Below, piece after piece: positions 16,067 through 25,000 of a DNA stretch of 64,000 nt. Positions within the stretch are counted from its first letter, which is position 1, and every line of letters starts with the position of its first letter. Source of the stretch: Lentibacillus daqui (GTDB lineage Bacteria > Bacillota > Bacilli > Bacillales > Amphibacillaceae); NCBI RefSeq assembly GCF_027186265.1, contig NZ_CP114176.1:2480001-2544000 (forward strand), given 5' to 3'. The notes beneath the pieces were generated by a model, which was not told the DNA's origin, ran no database searches, and was given only the letters and a program-made list of their open reading frames with translations. A program made the position numbers and the translations under genes.

Positions 16067-17302
16067 ATGCCGCGGCTTTTTGCACATTTTACATTCTTAC
16101 TATTCATCCTGACAGCTTTATCCGGATTATGGATGCGATTATCCCCGTATCTTCCGGGTGAAATCATCCCTTATACAAACGTGATGCACGCACATTCACA
16201 TTTGGCTATTTTAGGTTGGACTTTCCTTGGAGTTTTTCTTATTTTTTTATCGCTTTTTTGGAAGTCAATCCAGCAAAAAAAACAAGCATATGCACTTGTC
16301 GTATCCATTTTTATTACATCTTGTCTAATGTTTATCGCTTATATTGGTCAGGGATACGGGACATATGCCATTATTTTCTCGATTATTCATATTGTTGTTG
16401 AATATTGGGCTGCTTTATTTATGTATCTGCAAATCAAACGTCGGCAAAACAGTGTACCGTATGTAAGCCGGTTGTTTATATATGGTGCATTAATTGCGTT
16501 GATCATTTCATCGATTGGTCCATTTTCTCTGGGGTTTATCGCAGCAAATGGGTTACGAAATAGTCCAATTTTTGATATGGCCATTTATTTTTATTTGCAT
16601 TTTCAGTACAATGGCTGGCTAACGCTGATATTAATCGGATTATTTATTTTTACCATTCATCGACGGAAAATACCTTTCCCGCATATATGGTTAAAATCCG
16701 GATTTTGGTTTTATTTTGTTGCTTTATTCCCGGGATACTTTTTATCCATCCTCTGGAGCAATGTAGGGTACTGGGGGCACATACTTGCAACTATTGGCAG
16801 CATCGGTCAATTTATCGGCGTTGTCTTTGTTATCATTGCTTTTAGAGAAATCTGGGTGCATCTCTATCGACAGGTCCGTGAAATTACAATTGTCTCTTTA
16901 TGGATCACTTTCTTTTTACTCGTCGTAAAGAGCACGATGGAATTGGGATTAATCTCGCCGACAATGGCTGCGCTTGTCTACCAAACAAGAAGTATCATCA
17001 TCGGCTATTTGCATTTTTCCTTGTTGGGCTTTATCAGTATATTTATTTTGACGCAGTTCCAATTAAACAACATGATTCATACAAGCACGAAACTTTTTCC
17101 ATCAGGCATGATCATTTTCTTCGTTGGTTTTTTCTTAAATGAACTATTCTTATTCGGGGACGGATTTGCCCGCTGGTGCGGATTTGGTTATATTCCCTAC
17201 ATTTCAGAAGGATTACTTGGCGCAAGCATATTAATGATTGTCGGTATTGTGATCATTTGGATTGCCTTCGCTATGCAGCGAAAAACAAGATCGATGAATT
17301 AA
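16067..17302 (+). CDS. Polytopic membrane protein with heme-copper-oxidase-like histidines
   Basis: A 411-residue, strongly hydrophobic protein with roughly 12 predicted membrane helices. Conserved-looking histidines sit in the membrane: NVMHAHSHLAILGW (H41, H43, H45), H108, YLHFQYNGW (H178), YWGHIL (H238) and GYLHFSLLG (H316). This resembles subunit I-like proteins of the heme-copper oxidase / NO reductase superfamily, which suggests heme binding. The Cu-site motif of genuine oxidases is not recognisable, so catalysis is doubtful. A plausible GGGAG ribosome site precedes the ATG. It is monocistronic, with no cytochrome genes nearby, and its function is unassigned. Confidence 0.65.
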   Translation: MPRLFAHFTFLLFILTALSGLWMRLSPYLPGEIIPYTNVMHAHSHLAILGWTFLGVFLIFLSLFWKSIQQKKQAYALVVSIFITSCLMFIAYIGQGYGTYAIIFSIIHIVVEYWAALFMYLQIKRRQNSVPYVSRLFIYGALIALIISSIGPFSLGFIAANGLRNSPIFDMAIYFYLHFQYNGWLTLILIGLFIFTIHRRKIPFPHIWLKSGFWFYFVALFPGYFLSILWSNVGYWGHILATIGSIGQFIGVVFVIIAFREIWVHLYRQVREITIVSLWITFFLLVVKSTMELGLISPTMAALVYQTRSIIIGYLHFSLLGFISIFILTQFQLNNMIHTSTKLFPSGMIIFFVGFFLNELFLFGDGFARWCGFGYIPYISEGLLGASILMIVGIVIIWIAFAMQRKTRSMN

Positions 17303-17386
17303 TTACCTGCACCCTTCATATATTTTAGATAGAACCGATTGGACAGGTTACAGCAATGGCTCAAAAATATGTGAGGGAGTGTGTTT

Positions 17387-17572
17387 ATGCAGTTGGAGGA
17401 TATGATGAGGCAGTATGCGCTGGATCGTGAAGAGACTCACCCATCCATCAACCAGTTATTGGATTTTTATCAAAAGCAATATGTTGCCGGTGAAATCGAT
17501 ATTACCACCTATCAAGATATATTTCATTTTTTACATGAACAAGGGGCAACATCTTCCCATGAGTATATTTGA
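17387..17572 (+). CDS. YppF-like small protein
   Basis: A 61-residue helical protein with the YppF-family pattern: SINQLLDFYQKQYVAGEI, then TTYQDIFHFLHEQGATSSHE. The family is common in Bacillaceae and has no known function. The ATG at 17387 follows GAGGGAG; a GTG two codons upstream overlaps that site and is less likely. The bidirectional terminator directly behind it is shared with the convergent amylase-like gene. Confidence 0.75.
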   Translation: MQLEDMMRQYALDREETHPSINQLLDFYQKQYVAGEIDITTYQDIFHFLHEQGATSSHEYI

Positions 17573-17578
17573 TCATTT

Positions 17579-17616
17579 AAAAAAGAGCGTCCACAAATCA
17601 TCGGGGCGCTCTTTTT
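17579..17616. terminator. Bidirectional terminator
   Basis: The stem AAAAAGAGCG / CGCTCTTTTT around a GC-containing loop has A and T tracts on either side. It serves the yppF-like gene (plus) and the amylase-like gene (minus, stop at 17622). Confidence 0.85.
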
Positions 17617-17621
17617 AATAT

Positions 17622-19106
17622 CTAAGATTGCATGTCCTTATTCTTCCGCTGTTTTCTGCTTAACAAGACAACTGCAAGAATGAATATGACAAAGACGCCA
17701 ACAATCATACCAATAAACAGCCAATTTAAACCAGTATCTTTCTCAACAACATATACTTCTACAGATTCACGGTCAATGCCTAATTTGTAATTGCCGTCTT
17801 GATCTTTTCGTACAATATTATCTCCCAATAATCCGGTCAACTGCATGCCATTGGGAACATCGTCAATCGTAACAGCTTTTGTACCCGTATCATTATTGAT
17901 CGCTATGTACATCGTCTCCTGACCATCCGAGCGTTTAAAAACACTCATTGCCCCATTGGATCCTGCGAGTTCAAAGTCTCCATCCCTTAAAACGGGAAAC
18001 CTTGTCCTTAAAGATGTCATTTTGGTGAAAAAATCTCCCATATCCTCATCCTTATGGTTGAACTGCACCAATCGGTTACCAGCCTCAACCGTCTCACCAT
18101 CCATGGGAATTTCCGACCCTTGATATACTAGTGGAACCCCTGGTGTTGTATACATATAGGCAAGTGCGAGCTTCCATGCTGTTACAGGATTCTGACCATT
18201 ATCAACGATTTTCTGGGTAAAGCGTTTCGTAAATTTATTATCAATATACAGTAAATCATTATTTTTCCCAGCTGTTTCCCATTGCTGATAAAGCTTATCC
18301 ACTGGTGTTCCGACATGACTGAAGACGTCAGCCATTGACGCTTGCATTGCCGGGTTAGCAATGAGTGGGATACCTGCATCATAGCTTTCCTTCGATAGAT
18401 CATCCGCGTTCAACACGCTTCCGGTCAAAAAAATGTCCGGTTTTTTACTTTTTAAATGATCAACGAAAGCTTTCAAAAATTGTGGCGGTGTTTGATCAAC
18501 AGCATGCACGTTGTAGCCATCAATATCCGCCTTGTCCAGCCAAAAGTCACCGGCGTCGAACAACATTTGTTTCACTTCAGCGTTTTCCGGATTCAATCTT
18601 ACTGCTTGATCCAACCCTAATGAATCATCGGTAATATCGTTTGCCAATGTCTTGTCGGGATCTTTGGCAAATGGATGTGTTGGTGCTGCATAATTCGGAA
18701 CAAACTCCAATAATACTTTTAAATTACGCTTATGTGCTTCTTTTACCAGCCTTTGTAAATCTTTCATCGTGCCAAATTGGTCATTAACCTTTAAAAAATC
18801 ATCAATCCAATAACCATGATAGCCACCTTTGGCATTTTGCATAATGGATGATAAGGAAATGGTTGTGAAACCTAATTCCTTAATGTAATCAAGCTTATCG
18901 ATTATACCCTGTAGATCTCCACCGTGATATGCTGCCGGATCATCCACATTCATCTGATTACTAGGTTGCTGATCACCATTATTAAACCGATCGACAAATA
19001 TCGAATAAATAATTTCATCGCTAATAGCATTCTTTTGTGCATGAACCGGATTTGACCAACAAAGCAAAAGCGGAATAGCGAACACAAGCAATACATACTT
19101 TTTCAT
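17622..19106 (-). CDS. Membrane-anchored GH13-like protein lacking catalytic residues
   Basis: A 494-residue secreted protein with a signal peptide (residues 1-23, cleavage near VHAQ), a GH13 (beta/alpha)8 barrel, a C-terminal beta domain, a membrane anchor (about 462-483, WLFIGMIVGVFVIFILAVVL) and a basic cytoplasmic tail. The fold motifs are kept (SIFVDRFNNGD, GGYHGYWIDDF, TTPGVPLVYQGSEIPMDG). The catalytic regions are not: region II reads GYNVHAV, so the invariant Arg is Asn199 and the nucleophile Asp is His201; the acid/base Glu is Ser230 (LTGSV); region IV HD is Lys291-Phe292 (YIDNKF). It should therefore be a pseudo-amylase, perhaps a glycan-binding or wall-associated protein. The gene itself is intact. 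Confidence 0.85.
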   Translation of the reverse strand: MKKYVLLVFAIPLLLCWSNPVHAQKNAISDEIIYSIFVDRFNNGDQQPSNQMNVDDPAAYHGGDLQGIIDKLDYIKELGFTTISLSSIMQNAKGGYHGYWIDDFLKVNDQFGTMKDLQRLVKEAHKRNLKVLLEFVPNYAAPTHPFAKDPDKTLANDITDDSLGLDQAVRLNPENAEVKQMLFDAGDFWLDKADIDGYNVHAVDQTPPQFLKAFVDHLKSKKPDIFLTGSVLNADDLSKESYDAGIPLIANPAMQASMADVFSHVGTPVDKLYQQWETAGKNNDLLYIDNKFTKRFTQKIVDNGQNPVTAWKLALAYMYTTPGVPLVYQGSEIPMDGETVEAGNRLVQFNHKDEDMGDFFTKMTSLRTRFPVLRDGDFELAGSNGAMSVFKRSDGQETMYIAINNDTGTKAVTIDDVPNGMQLTGLLGDNIVRKDQDGNYKLGIDRESVEVYVVEKDTGLNWLFIGMIVGVFVIFILAVVLLSRKQRKNKDMQS

Positions 19107-19128
19107 ACCGTTTCCCCCATCACTTAAG

Positions 19129-19157
19129 CCCCCGTATATGCACTTATATAACGGGGG
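19129..19157. terminator. GC-rich inverted repeat between yisL and the amylase-like gene
   Basis: CCCCCGTATAT and ATATAACGGGGG form a stem on either strand. There is only a weak T-tract, so it may end the yisL transcript or act in the leader of the amylase-like gene. Confidence 0.5.
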
Positions 19158-19174
19158 TCTTGCTATCTATATTC

Positions 19175-19537
19175 TTAGAAAAATCCTAAATGCAAGCGGC
19201 CGAAGCCCAAAATGAATGTCAGTAAAACCGCGATAATTAATTGTATCCAAAAACTTTTGGTTGGTTCGCCCTGTCCGCTCTTTGTACTGATCATTTCCAG
19301 TGCAAAGATTGCCCAGATACCGGCAAGTCCTTTAAAAATCGCTTCTCCAATTTGCGGTGTGCCAAAATAATAGGCGAGTAGCGTACCACCTGAATACAAG
19401 ATAAGTAAAAAATCCAGTCTTAAGATCATTTGAACAATTTTTGCTCCTTTGGCTTTTCCTTGTTTATTGAGTATCAATACGACAATAAACAGGATAAACG
19501 CCAGGATCCACGATGTTACGTGCAGATGTGTGTTCAT
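19175..19537 (-). CDS. yisL: YisL family membrane protein (DUF1516)
   Basis: A 120-residue protein with four membrane helices, resembling B. subtilis YisL: N-terminus MNTHLHVTSWILAFILFIV, then KGAKIVQMILRLDFLLILYSGG. Its function is unknown. The ATG at 19535-19537 is chosen because it follows GGGAGG by seven bases; two in-frame ATGs just upstream overlap or sit too close to that site. Its position next to gerP matches the B. subtilis yisL-gerP neighbourhood. Confidence 0.82.
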   Translation of the reverse strand: MNTHLHVTSWILAFILFIVVLILNKQGKAKGAKIVQMILRLDFLLILYSGGTLLAYYFGTPQIGEAIFKGLAGIWAIFALEMISTKSGQGEPTKSFWIQLIIAVLLTFILGFGRLHLGFF

Positions 19538-19693
19538 TACCATTCCTCCCAATCACGGTTACTTACAAATTTACACCAAACCTATCATACCATGTCCGAC
19601 TAGTAAATTCATTTGAAAGTTATATGAACACTTTATGAACTGTTTAATCATTCCACCCTACCCGCTCTGGTTTACCTCTGTTCACTTAATTCA

Positions 19694-19720
19694 ACAATTC
19701 CACCCAATTCACATAAACTA
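19694..19720 (+). promoter_or_regulatory. Probable SigmaK promoter of gerP
   Basis: CATAAACTA (19712-19720) fits the SigmaK -10 consensus CATAnnnTA, and AC (19694-19695) lies 16 bases upstream at the -35 position. gerP operons are known mother-cell, SigmaK-dependent operons. The leader to the gerPA ribosome site would be very short. Confidence 0.6.
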
Positions 19721-19742
19721 TACCGTAAAGGGGGACGAATGC

Positions 19743-19955
19743 ATGCCGGCAAAAGTGGGAGCGGTAAAAGTTGTCAGTATTGGTTCATCCAGTATTTTTA
19801 ATATTGGAGATGTCTATGCAATGTGTCCGGAAAGTCAGGCAAAAACATACGCTGGCGGCGGTTCCTTTAACACTGGAAATGGCACTAAGATTCGTCTTGG
19901 TCAGTCAAGTACGAATGTATATGATAAAGACACATTTGATCAAGGAATCGTGTAA
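19743..19955 (+). CDS. gerPA: GerPA spore germination/coat permeability protein
   Basis: A 70-residue member of the GerPA/GerPF family: MPAKVGAVKVVSIGSSSIFNIGD, then the conserved KTYAGGGSFNTGN. GerP proteins are coat-associated, made in the mother cell, and needed for germinants to pass the spore coat. The internal ATG at 19743 is chosen because AAAGGGGG lies just upstream and it matches the family start; the longer open frame upstream is unsupported. It is first of six genes in canonical A-to-F order. Confidence 0.88.
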   Translation: MPAKVGAVKVVSIGSSSIFNIGDVYAMCPESQAKTYAGGGSFNTGNGTKIRLGQSSTNVYDKDTFDQGIV

Positions 19956-19973
19956 TGAGTGGGAGTGAGAAAC

Positions 19974-20183
19974 ATGTGCCTTACCATTCATCAGTCCATC
20001 AATATTAACCTTATTAAAGTCGGTGCAATCACCAACTCCTCTGTATTACAAATTGGCAGTACTGGGAGTATTCAAGCACGTTCCGATATTCATAATACAG
20101 GAGGGTATACTGAGCCTGTTGAAAAGGCAGAGGCGCTTACAACGGAATTTTCTCCATTAGTTCCACTTGCACCTCAAGGGTAG
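19974..20183 (+). CDS. gerPB: GerPB spore germination protein
   Basis: A 69-residue protein matching GerPB: IHQSININLIKVGAITNSSVL, IGSTGSIQARSDIHNTGGYTEP, and the C-terminal PLVPLAPQG shared with GerPD. It is part of the gerP coat-permeability operon. The ATG at 19974 follows GGGAGTGAG; an ATG five codons earlier is part of that site. It lies 18 bp after gerPA. Confidence 0.87.
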   Translation: MCLTIHQSININLIKVGAITNSSVLQIGSTGSIQARSDIHNTGGYTEPVEKAEALTTEFSPLVPLAPQG

Positions 20184-20284
20184 CACAAACAAATAAAATG
20201 CTGCATAAACTGATCATAGGCCTCTGCCCATGGTACCAATTACCAAGTGGAACAACTGTCCTGGCAGAAAGGGGGGAGATTTTC

Positions 20285-20869
20285 ATGAACCCAAATGAAT
20301 GGATGAATTATGTTTACGACCTTCATCAGCATATCCGGTCACAGGATCAAAAAATCAAAGATCTGGAATCAAGACTTCAGCAAATGGAACAAACATCACA
20401 AAAGAAAAATCCAACCACGATTGAAAAAATAGAATATAACTTCGATCAGTTAAAAATCGAACGACTGGATGGGACCTTGCATATTGGCCTCTCACCGAGT
20501 GACCTGGCGAAGATGGACGAATTCGGGGTTAACCAGACAAACCCACCAGACGAAAAAGTACCGTTAAATCAGACATTACAAACTGATTTACGTAATCATA
20601 TCTATCAGGAAGGTCCAAAAATAATTCAACATTTAGCTGAGCAGTATCAGCATCCGGTTAATGAAAACTTCCAACATGTCATGCTTCAGGATATTGAAAA
20701 ACAGCTGCCACAACGAATTCATGTTCACGAGCAGGAAGTCAGAAATAACCATAACCTGGCAACAGAAGATCAGATCATGAACTATGTTAAGGATCAAATT
20801 AAACACGAAATCCATCAATCACTAATTACCTATATGCAAGGTAATGGGAAAGAAGGTAAAGATCAATGA
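20285..20869 (+). CDS. gerPC: GerPC spore germination protein
   Basis: A 194-residue GerPC. It has an N-terminal coiled coil (about residues 10-40, QDQKIKDLESRLQQME), the central GTLHIGLSP motif and a helical C-terminus rich in Gln and His. It is the largest GerP protein. The ATG at 20285 has an unusually strong site (GGGGGGAG); the frame upstream is open but has none. Its TGA overlaps the ATG of gerPD (ATGA). Confidence 0.9.
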   Translation: MNPNEWMNYVYDLHQHIRSQDQKIKDLESRLQQMEQTSQKKNPTTIEKIEYNFDQLKIERLDGTLHIGLSPSDLAKMDEFGVNQTNPPDEKVPLNQTLQTDLRNHIYQEGPKIIQHLAEQYQHPVNENFQHVMLQDIEKQLPQRIHVHEQEVRNNHNLATEDQIMNYVKDQIKHEIHQSLITYMQGNGKEGKDQ

Positions 20870-21045
20870 ATCTGGTAGTTCACAATTGGGAATTATGTGT
20901 TGGGAATGTCGATATTGCGGCAGTTTCCGCATCATCAGTATTTTTAATCGGTGATAACGATGAAATGAAACTATCCTCATTTTTTGATACACCACCAGAA
21001 GCATTTACCATTGGAACCATTGTCCCATTAGCACCACAGGGTTAA
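20866..21045 (+). CDS. gerPD: GerPD spore germination protein
   Basis: A 59-residue protein with the GerPD pattern: MNLVVHNWELCVGNVDIAAVS, then SSVFLIGDNDEMKLSS, ending IVPLAPQG. It starts inside the gerPC stop (ATGA overlap), the arrangement expected of the gerP operon. It resembles a shortened GerPB, and the two share the C-terminal LAPQG. Confidence 0.87.
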   Translation: MNLVVHNWELCVGNVDIAAVSASSVFLIGDNDEMKLSSFFDTPPEAFTIGTIVPLAPQG

Positions 21046-21118
21046 TAACGCTTCGCCCGGTTAAACGGGTTCTGGATTGAATAAACATATTTATTTCAAC
21101 TAAAAAAGGTGATGTTAT

Positions 21119-21535
21119 ATGGAAAAACGAACTGCTGATGTCAAACAATTAGAGGGTGTTGCCGTCGCCTTTAGTTCTATTTTAGCAATAGGTGACACAG
21201 AAATAGCCAGGCCAAAAGCAAAAATATCTGCGGTACAAGAGCAGGGTCCTATCTTTTCAAAGCGAGATCAAGTCATATTTTCCAACTATCCAATCTACTC
21301 CATGCCTGCCAAATGGATTGAAGAACCGGTTCCAGTTCACCAGCAAATTTATCATCACAAACCTTTCATCTGTCTAAATCGCTTTCAATTTGGTTATGTT
21401 TCGGTCTCTTCCATTCTGCAGGTAGGCAGTATTAGCGACATCACTGCGGACGCCCGGATCAAACATTTTCGTATTTTGGAACCAAATGCGGCGGCTTCAA
21501 GTTCGGGAAACGCCAACAAAAATAATCAGGATTAA
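21119..21535 (+). CDS. gerPE: GerPE spore germination protein
   Basis: A 138-residue GerPE. Marks are KQLEGVAVAFSSILAIGDTE near the N-terminus, FSKRDQVIFSNYPIYS, and VSVSSILQVGSISDITADARIKHFR towards the end. The ATG follows AAGGTGATG. A 73-bp gap separates it from gerPD, and 182 bp separate it from gerPF. Confidence 0.87.
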   Translation: MEKRTADVKQLEGVAVAFSSILAIGDTEIARPKAKISAVQEQGPIFSKRDQVIFSNYPIYSMPAKWIEEPVPVHQQIYHHKPFICLNRFQFGYVSVSSILQVGSISDITADARIKHFRILEPNAAASSSGNANKNNQD

Positions 21536-21577
21536 AATCCAAACTTATACACCTCCAAAATATATATAACAAACTAC

Positions 21578-21605
21578 ACAAGGCACATATATCGTTCATA
21601 CCTTA
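21578..21605 (+). promoter_or_regulatory. Possible separate SigmaK promoter for gerPF
   Basis: CATACCTTA (21597-21605) fits the SigmaK -10 consensus, with AC (21578-21579) 17 bases upstream. This would give gerPF its own promoter behind the gap after gerPE. Confidence 0.45.
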
Positions 21606-21614
21606 TATGAAAGA

Positions 21615-21677
21615 AGTTCAAAAGACTTACCTTAGACATTTTTAAAAGTACGGTTTAAGCTTAACGTCTTTTGGACT
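21615..21677 (+). repeat. Inverted repeat in the gerPE-gerPF gap
   Basis: AGTTCAAAAGAC (21615-21626) and GTCTTTTGGACT (21666-21677) pair with one G-U, and further partial pairing lies inside. It could be a processing or attenuation hairpin in the gerPF leader; there is no T-tract. Confidence 0.5.
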
Positions 21678-21717
21678 CATTTATCGTTATCATACCAAGG
21701 ATTAGGAAGGTGGAAAA

Positions 21718-21936
21718 ATGCCATCTATTGTAGGTCCGCTAAAAGTTAACAGCATTACTGGAGGGGTGGTAAACTTTGGTGACTCCTTTTATCTCTCGCC
21801 AAAGAGCACTGCAAAAACCGCTACCGGCTCCGGTTCAATGAATACGGGAGATTTTATTAATACAAATACCGGATTTAGCTCGACCAATCCAGTTGATCCC
21901 GACATGATTGATCAACTAATTGCAGGAAACACCTAA
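21718..21936 (+). CDS. gerPF: GerPF spore germination protein
   Basis: A 72-residue GerPA/GerPF-family protein: MPSIVGPLKVNSITGGVVNFGD, YLSPKSTAKTATGSGSMNTGDF, then STNPVDPDMIDQ. It is closer to typical GerPF than gerPA is. GGAAGGTGG precedes the ATG. It closes the operon and is followed by a strong hairpin. Confidence 0.88.
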   Translation: MPSIVGPLKVNSITGGVVNFGDSFYLSPKSTAKTATGSGSMNTGDFINTNTGFSSTNPVDPDMIDQLIAGNT

Positions 21937-21940
21937 CACA

Positions 21941-21976
21941 TCGGTCCTCCGTCATCATTGTACTACGGAGGACCGA
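21941..21976. terminator. Strong hairpin between gerPF and addA
   Basis: A perfect 12-bp stem TCGGTCCTCCGT / ACGGAGGACCGA lies between the convergent gerPF and addA. No long T-run follows on either side, but its position makes it the likely shared terminator. Confidence 0.65.
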
Positions 21977-22030
21977 CGCTATTCATAAGTTGACTGATCT
22001 AAAAAGATGAATTGAACACCATCGTCACAA

Positions 22031-25000
22031 TTATGCTTTAACCAGTAGTTGTTTGGCAAAAAAATAAAGATACGCTTCTTTAACCGGCTGCTGCCAAACT
22101 GTCTCCAACGCCTGTTTATAGAGTTTTATCTGCGTCTGATACCGTTCACGCAGCTGCTGGATAATTCCTTGCGTTGCTTCTCCATCAATCGCATCGGTTT
22201 TATAATCGACAATGACCCAACCGTCTTCTGTATGAATAATACAATCAATCACGCCTTGCACCAGTACCCGTTCATCTGTGTCACTTTCCCAGTTGGCATA
22301 AACCTCGCTTGCTGGAAGTGAAAGACTAAATGGCACTTCGCGATAGACAGTAGGCGCAGTTACAAGAGATGTGCCAATACCCGTTGTGTAAAATTGCTCG
22401 ATCGCCTCTGTATCAATAATAGCTGCCTCATCAGCGGTTAAAATTTCCCTGCCGACCAGTTCTTCAATAAATTCCGCTATCTCTGCTTTATTTAAGCTAC
22501 GGGTAAGCGGGATATGCTGCATCACCGTATGCATTGCTGTCCCACGCTCTGCAGCTGAAATGGACTTCTCTGTTTGCATAAATTTTGGCCGTTTGACAAT
22601 TGGCGCATGAAACGGCTGGACAAGCCGCATATCACTATAATCATCCTTTACTTCCCGTTGCCGTTTTAGTTCCGTAACCGTTTGTTTGGCCCGGGCTGTT
22701 TGCGCCTGCGGAAATGGATAGCGAAATGATAGACGTTCATCAACCATATGCATCTGCTCTTCATCGGTAAGCTCAAGCGGCTGCCATGTCGTAACACTTT
22801 CTTTTAGCACCTCATCTACATACTCGTCCACTTTTTCCAGATTGGTATAATCACTTCCATGAACAACAAAAACTTTCCATGTTGATGGATCAATTTTGAT
22901 CGGATCCAACACGGCATCACCGACATCCTCTGTCCTGAGCAAACCATTGGCCTGATGCCGGATCAAGGCCGGGCCCACCCAATCCAAGTAACTTTTCGCT
23001 TCCAGCCGATACTGTGCTGGTAAGACCCAGGCTTCATGGTCAGCCATCTTTTGCCATTTTGCTTGTTTCTTTTCGAATGAAGCAACATTGGCAACCATAA
23101 CCAGTTTTTCTTTTGCCCTGGTTAAGGCAACATACAAAACACGCATTTCCTCCGCTAATTGTTCACGCAATTTTTCACTCCGAAAGGCATGAAACAAAAG
23201 GGTTGGGTAGGTAATCCGTTTTACCGGATCAATATACTTACTGGCAAACCCAAGATCTTTATGCAATAAATAGCGCTGGTTGAGATCCATCAGATTAAAT
23301 GATTTATCCATTGCCCCAACAATGACAATTGGGAATTCGAGTCCCTTACTGCTGTGAATGGTCATCATGCGGACAACATCTTCTTGTTCACTAAGCGCCC
23401 TGGCTGCTCCAAGATCATCACCGCGTTCTTCCATCCGTTCGATAAACCGCAAGAAACGAAATAAACCGCGGAACGATGTCGTCTCGTAGCCACGAGCACG
23501 ATCATACAGTGCCCTTAAATTTGCCTGACGTTGCCGACCACCTGGCATACCTCCGACAAAATCATAATAACCTGTTTCCCGGTAAATTTGCCAGATCAAT
23601 TCCGATAATGCCCCTTGTCTGGCAGCGACACGAAAGCGTTCCAGCTGCTCCATAAACGGCCGCAATTTTTCCGCTAATTCATCGGTTTCATTATCGGTAA
23701 ATCGCCGTAGTGCATCATAATACGTATGACGCTTATCCGCCAGACGTATCCTGGCCAATTCCTCTTCATTCAGACTGACGATTGGCGAGCGCAATACAGA
23801 GGCAAGCGGAATATCTTGTCTTGGGTTATCAATGATCTTTAATAAACTGATCATGATTTTTACTTCAATCGCTTCAAAATAGCCTGTGGATAACTCCGCA
23901 TAAACAGGGATCCCTTGTTTTTTCAGTTCATCGGCAATTGTCGGTGCCCAGGTCATGGAGCGCAATAAAATAACGATGTCACGATATCTTACATCCCGCT
24001 GTGTCTGTGTTCGCTTATCGACTACCTGCAATGGTTTTTCATCCCTTTGGCCTACCCACCTCTTTATTTTTTCTGCGTAGGCACGCGCCTCCAGCTGGGC
24101 TTTCTCCAAGTCCTGATAGTTCTCCTCATCGTCTTCTGTCACCTGATCTTCCTCAGGTGCTTCGCGATCAATAATTACAAGTTCCGGATCCGCCTGTGGC
24201 AGTTCAAGGGTATCGTACATATGGTTGGCATAAATTAATTCTGCATCCTGATCATAATTAATCTCCCCTACGTCTTCATCAAGGATCTGCCTAAAAATAT
24301 AGTTTGCTCCTATTAAAACTTGCTTCCGGCTGCGAAAATTACTGGCCAAATCAATCCGTTTCGCTGGTGATTTTTGTTCAGCAAACCGTTTATATTTATC
24401 AATAAACAAAGATGGTTCAGCATGACGAAATCGGTAAATACTTTGTTTCACATCGCCAACCATGAACATATTCCCAGAACCATCCTGATCACTGATTAAT
24501 TTTAAAATGGTCTCTTGCACCAAGTTGGTATCCTGATATTCATCAACCAGTACTTCAGTAAACTTGGTCTTGAACTGACGGGCAACACTAGATGGAACGA
24601 CATGCTGCGGATCAGATGTATCGTCCATCAGCAGCTGCAGGCAATAATGTTCCAAATCGGAAAAGTCGACAATTGCTTTTTCCCGTTTTTGTTCGGTGAA
24701 CCGTTGTTTAAATTGTTTCACGAGTTCGGTCAGCTGCCTGATAACCGGTGCCAATTCCTGCATATCCGCAACATGTCCGGTGAGATTACGGGTAAACCAG
24801 CTTTCCTTCATCTCATTCCAGCGTTTTTTGTAACTATCACGCAATGCTTTGACTTTTGCCTTCTTGTCCTCATTACAGTCCACTCGTTTGCCGGATAGTT
24901 TGGTAAATGTACTTGTTTGCATAAAGGCTTGTAATTGATCCCACGAAGCAAATTTCGATAACGCCTCATGCAATTGATTGATATCTGCATCAATGGCATC

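Noticed and set aside
19635..19742. Upstream extension of gerPA
   Set aside because: It would include the SigmaK promoter and ribosome site; the family start is MPAKVGA at 19743.
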